Part shown: one piece after another, positions 48,501 to 57,829 of the stretch | Layout: each line of letters opens with the position of its first letter | Position numbering within the stretch: position 1 is the first letter of the stretch | Made by a program: the position numbers and the translations under genes | Notes under the pieces: model-generated | The model's input: only the letters and a program-made list of their open reading frames with translations | Told to the model about the DNA's origin: nothing | Database searches by the model: none | NCBI GenBank assembly: GCA_018806915.1 | Contig: JAGKQI010000043.1 | Span: 62,001-126,000, forward strand | Origin: Phytophthora colocasiae | Taxonomy: Eukaryota > Oomycota > Peronosporomycetes > Peronosporales > Peronosporaceae | Reading direction: 5' to 3' | Length of the DNA stretch: 64,000 bases

Positions 48501-51500
48501 TGTCTCCACGGTCGTGCTCTTCCCGCCGGACGTTGTCTCCGTTGTCGTCTCCACCTCGACCGTCCGCAACACCTCGCCTCTGGCAGCAGTTGACGTACGC
48601 GTCGTCGTCTTCACCGTCTTCGTCACGATGCTGCCGTCGGCCTCCTGCGTCTGGAACACCTCCGTTTGCACCGACTCGCCGGGGGCGGCACCGGCCTCCA
48701 CGGTCGACCGGATGGCGCAGCTACCGCCGGACACGGCCTTTGAGGCACCGGAAGCAGTCGCCAGGCTACTCTCCTCCGTCTCCGTCTCTTCACGCGTCTC
48801 TGTCTCCACGGTCGTGCTCTTCTCGCCGGACGTTGTCTCCGTCTCCGTTGTCGTCTCCACCTCAACCGTCCGCAACACCTCGCCTCTGGCAGTAGTTGAC
48901 GTACGCGTCGTCGTCTTCACCGTCTTCGTCACGATGCTGCCGTCGGCCTCCTGCGTCTGGAACACCTCCGTTTGCACCGACTCGCCGGGGGCGGCACCGG
49001 CCTCCACGGTCGACCGGATGGCGCGGCTACCGCCGGACACGGCCTTTGAGGCTCCGGAAGCAGTCGCCAGGCTACTCTCCTCCGTCTCCGTCTCTTCACG
49101 CGTCTCTGTCTCCACGGTCGTGCTCTTCCCGCAGGACGTTGTCTCCGTCTCCGTTGTCGTCTCCACCTCGACCGTCCGCAACACCTCGCCTCTGGCAGTA
49201 GTTGACGTACGCGTCGTCGTCTTCACCGTCTTCGTCACGATGCTGCCGTCGGCCTCCTGCGTCTGGAACACCTCCGTTTGCACCGACTCGCCGGGGGCGG
49301 CACCGGCCTCCACGGTCGACCGGATGGCGCGGCTACCGCCGGACACGGCCTTTGAGGCACCGGAAGCAGTCGCCAGGCTACTCTCCTCCGTCTCCGTCTC
49401 TTCACGCATCTCTGTCTCCACGGTCGTGCTCTTCTCGCCGGACGTTGTCTCCGTCTCCGTTGTCGTCTCCACCTCGACCGTCCGCAACACCTCGCCTCTG
49501 GCAGTAGTTGACGTACGCGTCGTCGTCTTCACCGTCTTCGTCACGATGCTGCCGTCGGCCTCACTGCGTCTGGAACACCTCCGTTTGCACCGACTCGCCG
49601 GGGGCGGCACCGGCCTCCACGGTCGACCGGATGGCGCGGCTACCGCCGGACACGGCCTTTGAGGCTCCGGAAGCCGCCAGGCTACTCTCCTCCGTCTCCG
49701 TCTCTTCACGCGTCTCTGTCTCCACGGTCGTGCTCTTCTCGCCGGACGTTGTCTCCGTCTCCGTTGTCGTCTCCACCTCAACCGTCCGCAACACCTCGCC
49801 TCTGGCAGTAGTTGACGTACGCGTCGTCGTCTTCACCGTCTTCGTCACGATGCTGCCGTCGGCCTCCTGCGTCTGGAACACCTCCGTTTGCACCGACTCG
49901 CCGGGCGGCACTGGCCTCCACGGTCGACCGGATGGCGCGGCTACCGCCGGACACGGCCTTTGAGGCACCGGAAGCAGTCGCCAGGCTACTCTCCTCCGTC
50001 TCCGTCTCTTCACGCGTCTCTGTCTCCACGGTCGTGCTCTTCTCGCCGGACGTTGTCTCCGTCTCCGTTGTCGTCTCCACCTCGACCGTCCGCAACACCT
50101 CGCCTCTGGCAGCAGTTGACGTACGCGTCGTCGTCTTCACCGTCTTCGTCACGATGCTGCCGTCGGCCTCCTGCGTCTGGAACACCTCCGTTTGCACCGA
50201 CTCGCCGGGGGCGGCACCGGCCTCCACGGTCGACCGGATGGCGCGGCTACCGCCGGACACGGCCTTTGAGGCACCGGAAGCAGTCGCCAGGCTACTCTCC
50301 TCCGTCTCCGTCTCTTCACGCGTCTCTGTCTCCACGGTCGTGCTCTTCTCGCCGGACGTTGTCTCCGTCTCCGTTGTCGTCTCCACCTCAACCGTCCGCA
50401 ACACCTCGCCTCTGGCAGTAGTTGACGTACGCGTCGTCGTCTTCACCGTCTTCGTCACGATGCTGCCGTCGGCCTCCTGCGTCTGGAACACCTCCGTTTG
50501 CACCGACTCGCCGGGGGCGGCACCGGCCTCCACGGTCGACCGGATGGCGCGGCTACCGCCGGACACGGCCTTTGAGGCTCCGGAAGCAGTCGCCAGGCTA
50601 CTCTCCTCCGTCTCCGTCTCTTCACGCGTCTCTGTCTCCACGGTCGTGCTCTTCCCGCCGGACGTTGTCTCCGTTGTCGTCTCCACCTCGACCGTCCGCA
50701 ACACCTCGCCTCTGGCAGTAGTTGACGTACGCGTCGTCGTCTTCACCGTCTTCGTCACGATGCTGCCGTCGGCCTCCTGCGTCTGGAACACCTCCGTTTG
50801 CACCGACTCGCCGGGGGCGGCACCGGCCTCCACGGTCGACCGGATGGCGCGGCTACCGCCGGACACGGCCTTTGAGGCTCCGGAAGCAGTCGCCAGGCTA
50901 CTCTCCTCCGTCTCCGTCTCTTCACGCGTCTCTGTCTCCACGGTCGTGCTCTTCTCGCCGGACGTTGTCTCCGTCTCCGTTGTCGTCTCCACCTCGACCG
51001 TCCGCAACACCTCGCCTCTGGCAGCAGTTGACGTACGCGTCGTCGTCTTCACCGTCTTCGTCACGATGCTGCCGTCGGCCTCCTGCGTCTGGAACACCTC
51101 CGTTTGCACCGACTCGCCGGGGGCGGCACCGGCCTCCACGGTCGACCGGATGGCGCGGCTACCGCCGGACACGGCCTTTGAGGCACCGGAAGCAGTCGCC
51201 AGGCTACTCTCCTCCGTCTCCGTCTCTTCACGCGTCTCTGTCTCCACGGTCGTGCTCTTCTCGCCGGACGTTGTCTCCGTCTCCGTTGTCGTCTCCACCT
51301 CAACCGTCCGCAACACCTCGCCTCTGGCAGTAGTTGACGTACGCGTCGTCGTCTTCACCGTCTTCGTCACGATGCTGCCGTCGGCCTCCTGCGTCTGGAA
51401 CACCTCCGTTTGCACCGACTCGCCGGGGGCGGCACCGGCCTCCACGGTCGACCGGATGGCGCGGCTACCGCCGGACACGGCCTTTGAGGCTCCGGAAGCA

Positions 51501-53806
51501 GTCGCCAGGCTACTCTCCTCCGTCTCCGTCTCTTCACGCGTCTCTGTCTCCACGGTCGTGCTCTTCCCGCCGGACGTTGTCTCCGTTGTCGTCTCCACCT
51601 CGACCGTCCGCAACACCTCGCCTCTGGCAGCAGTTGACGTACGCGTCGTCGTCTTCACCGTCTTCGTCACGATGCTGCCGTCGGCCTCCTGCGTCTGGAA
51701 CACCTCCGTTTGCACCGACTCGCCGGGGGCGGCACCGGCCTCCACGGTCGACCGGATGGCGCAGCTACCGCCGGACACGGCCTTTGAGGCACCGGAAGCA
51801 GTCGCCAGGCTACTCTCCTCCGTCTCCGTCTCTTCACGCGTCTCTGTCTCCACGGTCGTGCTCTTCTCGCCGGACGTTGTCTCCGTCTCCGTTGTCGTCT
51901 CCACCTCAACCGTCCGCAACACCTCGCCTCTGGCAGTAGTTGACGTACGCGTCGTCGTCTTCACCGTCTTCGTCACGATGCTGCCGTCGGCCTCCTGCGT
52001 CTGGAACACCTCCGTTTGCACCGACTCGCCGGGGGCGGCACCGGCCTCCACGGTCGACCGGATGGCGCGGCTACCGCCGGACACGGCCTTTGAGGCTCCG
52101 GAAGCCGCCAGGCTACTCTCCTCCGTCTCCGTCTCTTCACGCGTCTCTGTCTCCACGGTCGTGCTCTTCCCGCAGGACGTTGTCTCCGTCTCCGTTGTCG
52201 TCTCCACCTCGACCGTCCGCAACACCTCGCCTCTGGCAGTAGTTGACGTACGCGTCGTCGTCTTCACCGTCTTCGTCACGATGCTGCCGTCGGCCTCCTG
52301 CGTCTGGAACACCTCCGTTTGCACCGACTCGCCGGGGGCGGCACCGGCCTCCACGGTCGACCGGATGGCGCGGCTACCGCCGGACACGGCCTTTGAGGCA
52401 CCGGAAGCAGTCGCCAGGCTACTCTCCTCCGTCTCCGTCTCTTCACGCGTCTCTGTCTCCACGGTCGTGCTCTTCTCGCCGGACGTTGTCTCCGTCTCCG
52501 TTGTCGTCTCCACCTCGACCGTCCGCAACACCTCGCCTCTGGCAGTAGTTGACGTACGCGTCGTCGTCTTCACCGTCTTCGTCACGATGCTGCCGTCGGC
52601 CTCCTGCGTCTGGAACACCTCCGTTTGCACCGACTCGCCGGGGGCGGCACCGGCCTCCACGGTCGACCGGATGGCGCGGCTACCGCCGGACACGGCCTTT
52701 GAGGCACCGGAAGCAGTCGCCAGGCTACTCTCCTCCGTCTCCGTCTCCGTCTCTTGACGCGTCTCTGTCTCCACGGTCGTGCTCTTCTCGCCGGACGTTG
52801 TCTCCGTCTCCGTTGTCGTCTCCACCTCGACCGTCCGCAACACCTCGCCTCTGGCAGTAGTTGACGTACGCGTCGTCGTCTTCACCGTCTTCGTCACGAT
52901 GCTGCCGTCGGCCTCCTGCGTCTGGAACACCTCCGTTTGCACCGACTCGCCGGGGGCGGCACCGGCCTCCACGGTCGACCGGATGGCGCGGCTACCGCCG
53001 GACACGGCCTTTGAGGCACCGGAAGCAGTCGCCAGGCTACTCTCCTCCGTCTCCGTCTCCGTCTCTTCACGCATCTCTGTCTCCACGGTCGTGCTCTTCT
53101 CGCCGGACGTTGTCTCCGTCTCCGTTGTCGTCTCCACCTCGACCGTCCGCAACACCTCGCCTCTGGCAGTAGTTGACGTACGCGTCGTCGTCTTCACCGT
53201 CTTCGTCACGATGCTGCCGTCGGCCTCCTGCGTCTGGAACACCTCCGTTTGCACTGACTCGCCGGGGGTGGTGGTGTTTGTTGCTGTTGCAGTGGCTGAT
53301 GCAGGGCTTTGCGTTTGCTTGGCATCATGGCCTTTGTGGAGGCGTTTACCTTCCACCTCCGTCGTCGTTTCCGTCTTGACTGATGTTGTTATTTCTCCGT
53401 TTGTGGCTTCCGTTTCCGTAGTCGTCTCCACTTCGACTGTCGTGATGAGTTCTCCGGCAGCTGACATCTTTGTGCGTCGTGTAGTCTTGACAGTCTTGGT
53501 GACGACACATCCATCAGGCTCCACCGTGCGGAAAACCTCCGTTTTGGTGTCCTCCCCCTCAGAGGGGGCCTTACTCGGGTCGTTCGGCTCCGTCTCGGGC
53601 TCGTGGGACGACTTGGCGCCCTTGCTGCTGCTGCTTTTCTGCTCGCTCACGGCTTCAAAGTCCGTGACGGGCGCTTTCTTCTCCGTGCTCGTCGTTGTCG
53701 TCGTGTACGTGGTCACGCCGCCCTCCACTGTCTTCACCTGCTTCTTGGCCGCCGCCGCCAGTTTCTTCTGCTTGGTATCCATCTCGGCCGACTCGGCTCC
53801 TCCCAT
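283..53806 (-). CDS. Giant TETE-repeat / ABCG-remnant / poly-annexin protein (frame interrupted by indels)
   Basis: One minus-strand coding path runs from an ATG at 53806 to TAA at 283 with no intervening unique DNA and no intron I can see. Domain order is: unique head; ~104 Thr/Glu repeats; ~8 Thr/Ser/Gly repeats; degenerate ABCG NBD; 13 near-identical annexin modules; one divergent annexin module. Colinear length would be about 17,800 residues. The sense strand is certain because the annexin and ABC homology both read on it, and an independent relic at 55.6-59.3 kb encodes the same TETE motifs in the sense direction. The frame is broken by several dozen 1-5 base indels, mostly G5 to G4 in the TETE array, and by two nonsense codons near 20.33-20.35 kb. 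Both sides of each break resume the same repeat in a shifted frame, so consensus error is likelier than many separate genes. A real pseudogene, or several shorter genes, remains possible. Annexins bind acidic phospholipids in the presence of calcium; the overall role here is unknown. Confidence 0.7.
4086..10323 (-). CDS. Open segment: five consecutive annexin modules
   Basis: This is the longest unbroken annexin stretch, about 2,080 codons and five 416-residue modules in a single frame. Both ends are the same lesion, loss of one C in CAGCTCCTGGCGG (giving CAGCTCTGGCGG), at about 10323 and 4085. Identical lesions 6.24 kb (five units) apart suggest either one real variant copied with the array or a systematic consensus error. 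Inside the block there is no start or stop between modules, so they are domains of one polypeptide, not tandem genes. Confidence 0.55.
12470..16846 (-). CDS. Open segment: about 3.5 annexin modules
   Basis: A single frame of about 1,460 codons bounded by an extra C at about 16847 (GGGCTCCAACACC instead of GGGCTCAACACC) and an extra C at about 12469 (GCGTACCAGACC instead of GCGTACAGACC). It includes a unit with an extra alanine codon near 13771. It is internal to the giant gene. Confidence 0.5.
16848..20330 (-). CDS. Open segment joining 438-bp repeats, ABCG remnant and first annexin module
   Basis: One continuous frame runs from just below the TAA at 20331 through about 4.5 Thr/Ser repeats, the ABCG-like region and into the first annexin module, ending at the extra base near 16847. 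This segment is the key proof that the repeat stalk, the ATPase remnant and the annexins belong to the same polypeptide. The junction reads QTTTLTTADKRATSTSEKES without a splice site or stop. Confidence 0.6.
17554..18385 (-). other. Degenerate ABCG/PDR nucleotide-binding domain inside the giant protein
   Basis: About 277 unique residues sit between the repeats and the annexins. They match, from family knowledge, the first NBD of PDR-type ABCG transporters. LVVLSLVGGMKDRSKLVEV sits where the Walker A strand and loop should be but lacks GxxGxGKS/T. FCSNSLSSFNENL and HFPEVAVHQFGVEF correspond to the helical region after the Q-loop. KRVLMIDEM retains a Walker B-like hhhhDE. YENVLITEGGETVFYGSGKYL and FLLSLSARQNPKYHV match the post-H-loop end (LNEGEVMYHG, FLLDLGTNQ in typical family members). 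The stretch holding the VSGGE signature is missing between VEFGQY and Walker B. ATP hydrolysis is therefore not expected. The plus-strand relic at 56.3-56.8 kb shares the same deletion. Confidence 0.65.
18386..21800 (-). repeat. 438-bp tandem repeat, ~7.8 copies (146-residue Thr/Ser/Gly unit)
   Basis: The unit contains, in order, SGWTSGTGVSQQ, a run of TTE triplets, EETTVTEEDVAPTTVTSG, SIESSDTTVTSEDISG, a small hydrophobic stretch (GVTAGVVGVATGVAIGSAV), HATRSTATSSDVGSTDTTEV, and Thr/Ser-rich SVTSGDVSAVTSEDVSSDVT. Copies differ by only a few substitutions: GENKK or GESKK, SGDVS or SEDVS, and HAVT or HAVM. One copy carries a substituted patch with stops at 20325-20381, and another has a one-base loss at about 20598. 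The hydrophobic stretch is about 19 residues, rich in Gly, Val and Ala, and recurs once per unit. Confidence 0.85.
20325..20381 (-). other. Substituted patch with two in-frame stop codons
   Basis: Over 57 bp this copy of the 438-bp unit differs from all others at many positions but has exactly the same length. On the minus strand the in-frame codons include TAG (20343-20345) and TAA (20331-20333), where other copies read SGSIESSDTT. It is unlike the indel errors elsewhere in the array and would truncate the protein if real. Confidence 0.6.
21807..40015 (-). repeat. TETE repeat array, subfamily A (~303 bp units)
   Basis: About 60 tandem units of 302-303 bp. They differ from B by KATSRPSTTASGEVVRTVEVE in place of KTTTRTSTTARGEVLRTVEVE and by LVTGSDSTTTVSGGRAIRTT in place of LATASGASKAVSGGSRAIRST. 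Units are nearly identical at base level. Minor variants are PGES versus PGET, TQEADG versus TQAADG, and SGSDS versus TGSDS. Many units carry four rather than five Gs before CGGCACCGGCC, which shifts the frame by one each time. The array ends at about 21807, where it meets the 438-bp repeat. Confidence 0.85.
38943..42582 (-). CDS. Open segment of the giant gene spanning the B-to-A TETE transition
   Basis: About 12 units in one frame, running from B-type through hybrid units to A-type. It is limited upstream by a G4 tract near 42583 and downstream by a G4 tract near 38939. Within it, a G4 at about 39237 and a two-base loss in CTCCACAGTCG at about 39253 cancel each other, leaving a short altered peptide (TTGGRCRPGES). 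That compensation keeps the frame. Confidence 0.4.
40016..42010 (-). repeat. Hybrid A/B TETE units
   Basis: Units at about 40.02-40.68 kb and again near 41.84 kb have the B-type half (ARGEVLRTVEVE, coding for TTTRTSTT) joined to the A-type half (EESSLVTGSDSTTTVSGGRAIRTT). Pure A units lie between them at about 40.7-41.8 kb. This mosaic is what unequal crossing over or gene conversion between two subfamilies produces. Confidence 0.75.
42011..53265 (-). repeat. TETE repeat array, subfamily B (~306 bp units)
   Basis: About 37 tandem units of 300-312 bp, each about 102 residues. Landmarks in order are PGESVQTEVFQTQ, EADGSIVTKTVK, TTTRTSTTARGEVLRTVEVE, TTTETETTSGEKSTTVETET, then EESSLATASGASKAVSGGSRAIRSTVEAGAA. 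Alternating Thr/Glu/Val residues separated by turn-like ADGS, ARGE and TSGE suggest beta hairpins, which is inference. Length variants differ by multiples of three: an extra or missing TE pair, AAS versus ATAS, and TTSGG versus TETTSGE. This protects the frame. Parts are organised as a 912-bp three-unit higher-order repeat. Confidence 0.85.
46243..49562 (-). CDS. Open segment of the giant gene, B-type TETE units
   Basis: About 11 TETE units in one frame. The upstream limit is an extra A at about 49564 (GCCTCACTGCG instead of GCCTCCTGCG). The downstream limit is a five-base loss at about 46240 (GACTCGCGGCGG instead of GACTCGCCGGGGGCGG). It has no start or stop of its own and is best read as an internal part of the giant protein. 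Confidence 0.4.
49906..53806 (-). CDS. Longest intact N-terminal open segment of the giant gene
   Basis: From the ATG at 53806 the frame is open for about 1,300 codons through the head and roughly 11 B-type TETE units. It is then lost where the G5 tract is shortened by two bases at about 49903-49907 (GCCGGGCGGCAC instead of GCCGGGGGCGGCAC). This is the best uninterrupted evidence that the TETE array is translated from this start. A conservative gene model might end here, but the TETE repeat continues immediately in another frame. Confidence 0.55.
53266..53806 (-). other. Unique N-terminal head of the giant protein
   Basis: The ATG at 53804-53806 gives MGGAESAEMDTKQKK, followed by a basic stretch, a Thr run, a Ser-rich acidic stretch and a first divergent TETE unit (KTEVFRTVEPDGCVVTKTVK). 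I preferred this ATG because the codon five triplets upstream (53819-53821) is GTG. No signal peptide or membrane segment is visible, so a cytosolic start is expected. The divergent unit here resembles the single units of the plus-strand relic (FRSEEADGSIVTKT) more than the amplified array does, so it probably preserves an older form. The head ends where the Ala/Thr-rich spacer meets the first PGESVQTEVF unit. Confidence 0.65.
53789..53806 (-). other. Candidate N-myristoylation signal (MGGAES)
   Basis: The first six residues are Met-Gly-Gly-Ala-Glu-Ser, matching the general M-G-x-x-x-S/T rule for N-myristoyltransferase substrates. This is a short motif and only predictive. It would give the protein a lipid anchor at the end opposite its annexin modules. 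Confidence 0.35.
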
Positions 53807-54978
53807 GACGTCTCTTGACACTTAACACTCAACACTCGACACACCCAACACGCTGCGCTTGCGCTGTGGCTCGGCTTCCTCTCACACTCGACCTGCTCTC
53901 GAGTGCGCAAAAGCGAATATGAAGAGGAGGTCCGAGGCTTCAAGGAAGATCGTCGATCCACTCGTCACACAGGATATGTGGCCGTTTTATGCTTGATTAC
54001 CCTTTATAAAGAAGTACTCTCAGAAAATGATATCTTACAGGAAATACAAGGAACAACAAAACAGAGAGGTGACAGGCTTCATTGGAAACTGCCCACATGA
54101 ACAGTGTCTGTCAACCCCAAGTTGTCCGCAGCACAGTGCTATTTGCCATACGCGAGCTTGCTCATCGTATAGATCCATGTAGTGCTGCAGATGATGTCCA
54201 AGGGTAAACTATCGCGCGGTGCTTAGCGCTAATCATGTAATACTTGGTATCGAGTTTAACGTATTGTATTGTGTATTGTGAACGCGTTTCGCGAGCCGTC
54301 TAGCCACCGTAGTGGTTCAACTTCCGTCGTTATCTCTCAGCGAGTTTAACGTATTTCTAGTAAATCAGCCTGCCCAGATGCATAGAGCATCACTAGCAAT
54401 TCATTAAAAAAAGTAGCCACAGTGTCCTAGCAAGCAGAAGAAGCGCATGACCTGGACAGCACTACGAGCGAAATCATCAAAGCGAATACTGTGCTGGCGC
54501 TGGGCTGCTGCTATTGTAGCAACCTGCAGCAGGTTACCTGCTACGTGTGCCCCAGTCTGCGCCAGACCAAAGCACAGTGCTTAGCACACGAAGAAAAAAT
54601 ATCGCGTCTCGTTTGCTACGCAGCTGCCGGGGGAGTCGGCATGCTAGAGAGTTCGCGTGTCAGGTCTCAGACGAATGTTCACTTCCGATCCTGCCAACGA
54701 AACTCTCGCCGTCGGCGGCCGACTCAGCCAGCGAGTTGCTGCCAAGGCCACGTAAGAGCGGCTAGCAATGCCCTTATCTGTGCCGGAAGCTCTTCGGCTT
54801 GGTCTCTCGTTCGATGCGGTACGTTGAAGCACCGCATGCGCTACTGTACCTGTGACGAGGCGTCGAGTAAGGGCTTGTTGATGCAAGCCGGTGCAAGTAC
54901 ATGATGCATTCCCCCAGAGCATTCCCCCAATGCATTCCAATGGAATTTCCATGCTCGTACTACGGAGTATGTACAGAA

Positions 54979-55240
54979 TTCCCCGGCAAAGGGAGAAAGG
55001 TGGGACCAATAATAATTTCAAGTAAACAAGTTGGAACAGGAATTCGCATTCAGCCACATGTACTTAATTACGTTAGGTTTTAGTAGGACATAATACGACG
55101 CACAGACATTTGGTCTTGAAATGATACCTCCAACCTAACTTAGCTCAGTACACCAAAAAACAGCTGATGCAAATCGCATGCTAGGATCCACTATGTCTGG
55201 GAGGTATACTTATGCACACGATTCTCCCTTTGCCGGGGAA
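54979..55240. repeat. 262-bp element bounded by 19-bp perfect inverted repeats
   Basis: TTCCCCGGCAAAGGGAGAA at 54979-54997 recurs as its exact reverse complement at 55222-55240. The interior is A/T-rich and non-coding. This has the shape of a small non-autonomous DNA element, but I see no convincing target-site duplication outside the arms. Confidence 0.4.
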
Positions 55241-55243
55241 GTC

Positions 55244-55372
55244 CATGCATAGCCCATATCATGCTTGATGCGTTGCTTTCGACGGATGAATTTGGTTCAG
55301 CGTTATGCGTACATGCATAGCCCATATCATGCTTGATGCGTTGCTTTCGACGGATGAATTTGGTTCAGCGTT
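55244..55372. repeat. 61-bp perfect direct duplication
   Basis: The segment 55244-55304 (starting CATGCATAGCCCATATCATG) is repeated exactly at 55312-55372 with a 7-bp spacer, giving a 68-bp period. It lies just outside the inverted repeat and upstream of the relic gene. No function is evident. Confidence 0.85.
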
Positions 55373-56310
55373 TCAGTGTCAGCACCCAACTTTCTGGCCT
55401 CTCCCTCACTCACACAGCAGCATGTAGCGCTGTCAGACTCGGAGGCGCTCTTGCCACACGCTCCATGCTCATCGGTGCATCCTGATTCACGATCGAGCGT
55501 TCGCGGATTGGCCTAAATTGGCCGCCCGGGGAGTCCGATCAGCAAGGATGACAACGGCAGCAAAACGGCAAGACTGAATGCGGTGGGCGTCCAAGCCTTG
55601 GCTTTTCGGATTCCGGCAGCCAGAAGGCCTTCGGTTTTGACGAGAGCGGCGAGCGTGCGCGCATTGATCTGCTCGAAGACCACTACGCAGACAAGAAGGA
55701 AGACAAGGTCGACGAAGAGATGAAGGAAGACACAGGTGTGCAGACGCAGGTGTTTCAGTCGGAGGAGGCCGACGGTACCACACTGCATACTACGAAGACG
55801 ACAATGCGCACGAGCTCAGGGGAGTACGTCACGACCACCGAGGTGCAGATCACGACGGACAAAAGGTGGAGCTAAAAGCACGTCAACCACGACGGAGACC
55901 AGCACGGAGACAGTCTGGCCAAGTGTCGGTGATTACCGATGAGTCATTGGGAGGAGGTGCTGATGAGACTGCAGAAACGCAGATATTCCGCTGTGTGGAA
56001 GTTGCAGTATTATAACCAAGACGGTCCGTACTACTAGACGGACGGCGGTGACGAACGGCGTTGCTACAGCTGCTATTGAGGTTAAGACTACGACGAAAAA
56101 AGTAACCAAGGACGGTGTGAAGAGTACGAGTGTGTCTACCGAGATGCATACGGAGTCTGGGAGCGAAATTATGGGGCCAGTTTTGGAAGATAAAGCACCT
56201 TCATCTGATGTGCATGAGGGCCACCGCTCGTTCTTGTTTTAGAAGAAGCAAAAATGCCACAAGCAGTGGCTCCGGCACTTGTGGAATGTCAGGGTAAGCG
56301 AAGCGAAAGT

Positions 56311-56800
56311 CTAGCCACGTCAGATATTCTCGAATATGCGCGTGCGTTTTTGCAGTGAGAATGTTGCCGAGTTTCACTTGAAGGTTTTGAATGTTGAGTC
56401 AGCCGCGGAGAGTAAGGCGTCTAGGGAGGTGGAAGCGCAGCTTGCGGCCTACTATCCCTTAGTAGCTGTGCAATTGTTTGCGAAAGATTTGGGCAAGGGG
56501 AAGCTGCTCATTATGAATGAGGTTTCCCAAGATTTTGGCAACGAAACTCGCTTTCGCAAGGATGTGATAGTGTCCATGCTTGGGCTTTTCAATTCAGATG
56601 CCTGCCCAATATTTGATGATCTTCTTTTGCTGGAGAACGGAGAAGTGATGTACTACGGAGCTGGTGAAGACATGGGGGATTGATTATCTCACTGACCTAG
56701 GCTGTCAATGCGGCCCGGGCGAACGAGTAGCCCAGTTTCTACTGAACTTGGCCGGCGAGCAAGCTGATCGCTACAGTATCTTGATCCCGACTGATAACAT
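56311..56800 (+). pseudogene. ABCG NBD1 relic
   Basis: Pieces in shifting frames read DILEYARAF, then after a T5 slip FCSENVAEFHLKVLN, then LAAYYPLVAVQLFAKDLGKGK, LLIMNEVSQ, FDDLLLLENGEVMYYGAGED and, one frame over, DYLTDLGCQCGPGERVAQFL. From family knowledge these follow PDR NBD1 from the post-Q-loop helix to its end. The signature segment is absent and the Walker B acid is Asn (MNE). No Walker A is present. The same signature-loop deletion is seen in the giant protein. Confidence 0.6.
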
Positions 56801-57829
56801 TACACTAGTCGCAGGAGGCAACGCGCCTGCTGTGTTTTGAAGAATCGACTGCCACATTCTTCCTAGCTGTCCAACCCTCAAAAAAAGCTACTAAAGATAT
56901 TGAAGAGGCCGATTCAATATCTGGCGAGTCGGTGAAGACGGAGGTGTTCCGCTCGGAGGAGGCCGACGGCTCCATCGTGACCAAGACAATAAGCACGACC
57001 ACGCACACGGTGGCGTCCCCCGCCGGCGAGCTCGTGACGACAATCGAGGTGGAGACGACGACGGAGACGGAGGCTACGGATGGCACGATGATCGGTTGGA
57101 GTGGACACTCGCGAGGCGACTGAAATGGAGGTACCTGTAGTCAGTCTTTTGACAGCGTCTGGGACTGATGTGAATGAGGAGGTGAGTTTGCAGCCTGATA
57201 AGTGGGTGAAGAGTCTTCAGAAGACAGAGGTGCTCCGTTTCGAGGGGCTCGACGGCAGTATCGTCGTCAAGACTACACACCACGACATACACAGAAAATT
57301 TCCCCAGCAGGCGAGCTAATTGAAGTAGACACTCTGATGGAGACAGAGACATCGGATAGGGCAAAAGGCGTTACTCATCAACGTTAAGGCAGGATATTCG
57401 ACCACGATACAACCCGAAGGAGACTTCTGCGCCTTCCGTTCAGGAGACCGAGGAAACCGAGGAGACAACATTCACGACGGAGATATCGGAGAAACCTTTG
57501 GTTATTGGTGAGAGTGCGAGTTCGGCTGCTGTTGATTTGGTGAAAACAGAGGTGATTCGTTTTGAGGCGACCGTCGGTTGTATCATTACCAATACGGAGC
57601 GCACGACAGAGCGAACAGTGAAGGCGAGCGCGGGCACAATAGTGACAACGATCGAGATGGAACGACCACCGAAGCGGAGCCAACGAATGGCTCGGCGAGA
57701 ACGACGGTTGCGACGGAGACTCGCGAGGGTATCACGTCAGAGGGAACTGCGTCCGGTACTCTCGCTGATAGAGAACTCAGCGAAATGACTACTTCAACAG
57801 GGATTAATACGGCCAAGTTTGTCAAAGGG

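Larger units (their letters stand above)
53807..55559. other. Intergenic region between the giant gene and the divergent relic
   Basis: About 1.75 kb of lower-GC DNA with no supportable gene. It should contain the giant gene's promoter; a TATA-like CCTTTATAAA lies at 54001-54010, about 195 bp upstream of the ATG. I found no good YCAYTYY initiator there. It holds a 15-bp direct repeat (CGAGTTTAACGTATT at 54251-54265 and 54341-54355), a 19-bp inverted repeat and a 61-bp direct duplication, listed separately. An open frame at 54491-54904 has Cys/Ser/Arg-rich composition without family resemblance. Confidence 0.5.

Noticed and set aside
21807..53265. CRISPR array or satellite DNA
   Set aside because: The units are contiguous without spacers, are ~303 bp long, and show coding-type frame preservation apart from homopolymer sites. 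The context is eukaryotic.
53807..53821. Start of the giant gene at the codon 53819-53821
   Set aside because: That codon is GTG on the minus strand; the first ATG in frame is at 53806.
54491..54904. A 137-codon plus-strand open frame in the intergenic region
   Set aside because: Its Cys/Ser/Arg-rich composition has no motif, the start context is weak, and overlapping minus-strand frames are equally long.
55487..55788. Minus-strand open frames opposite the start of the relic
   Set aside because: They overlap the acidic TETE lead-in on the plus strand, which has clear relatives; the minus-strand peptides do not.
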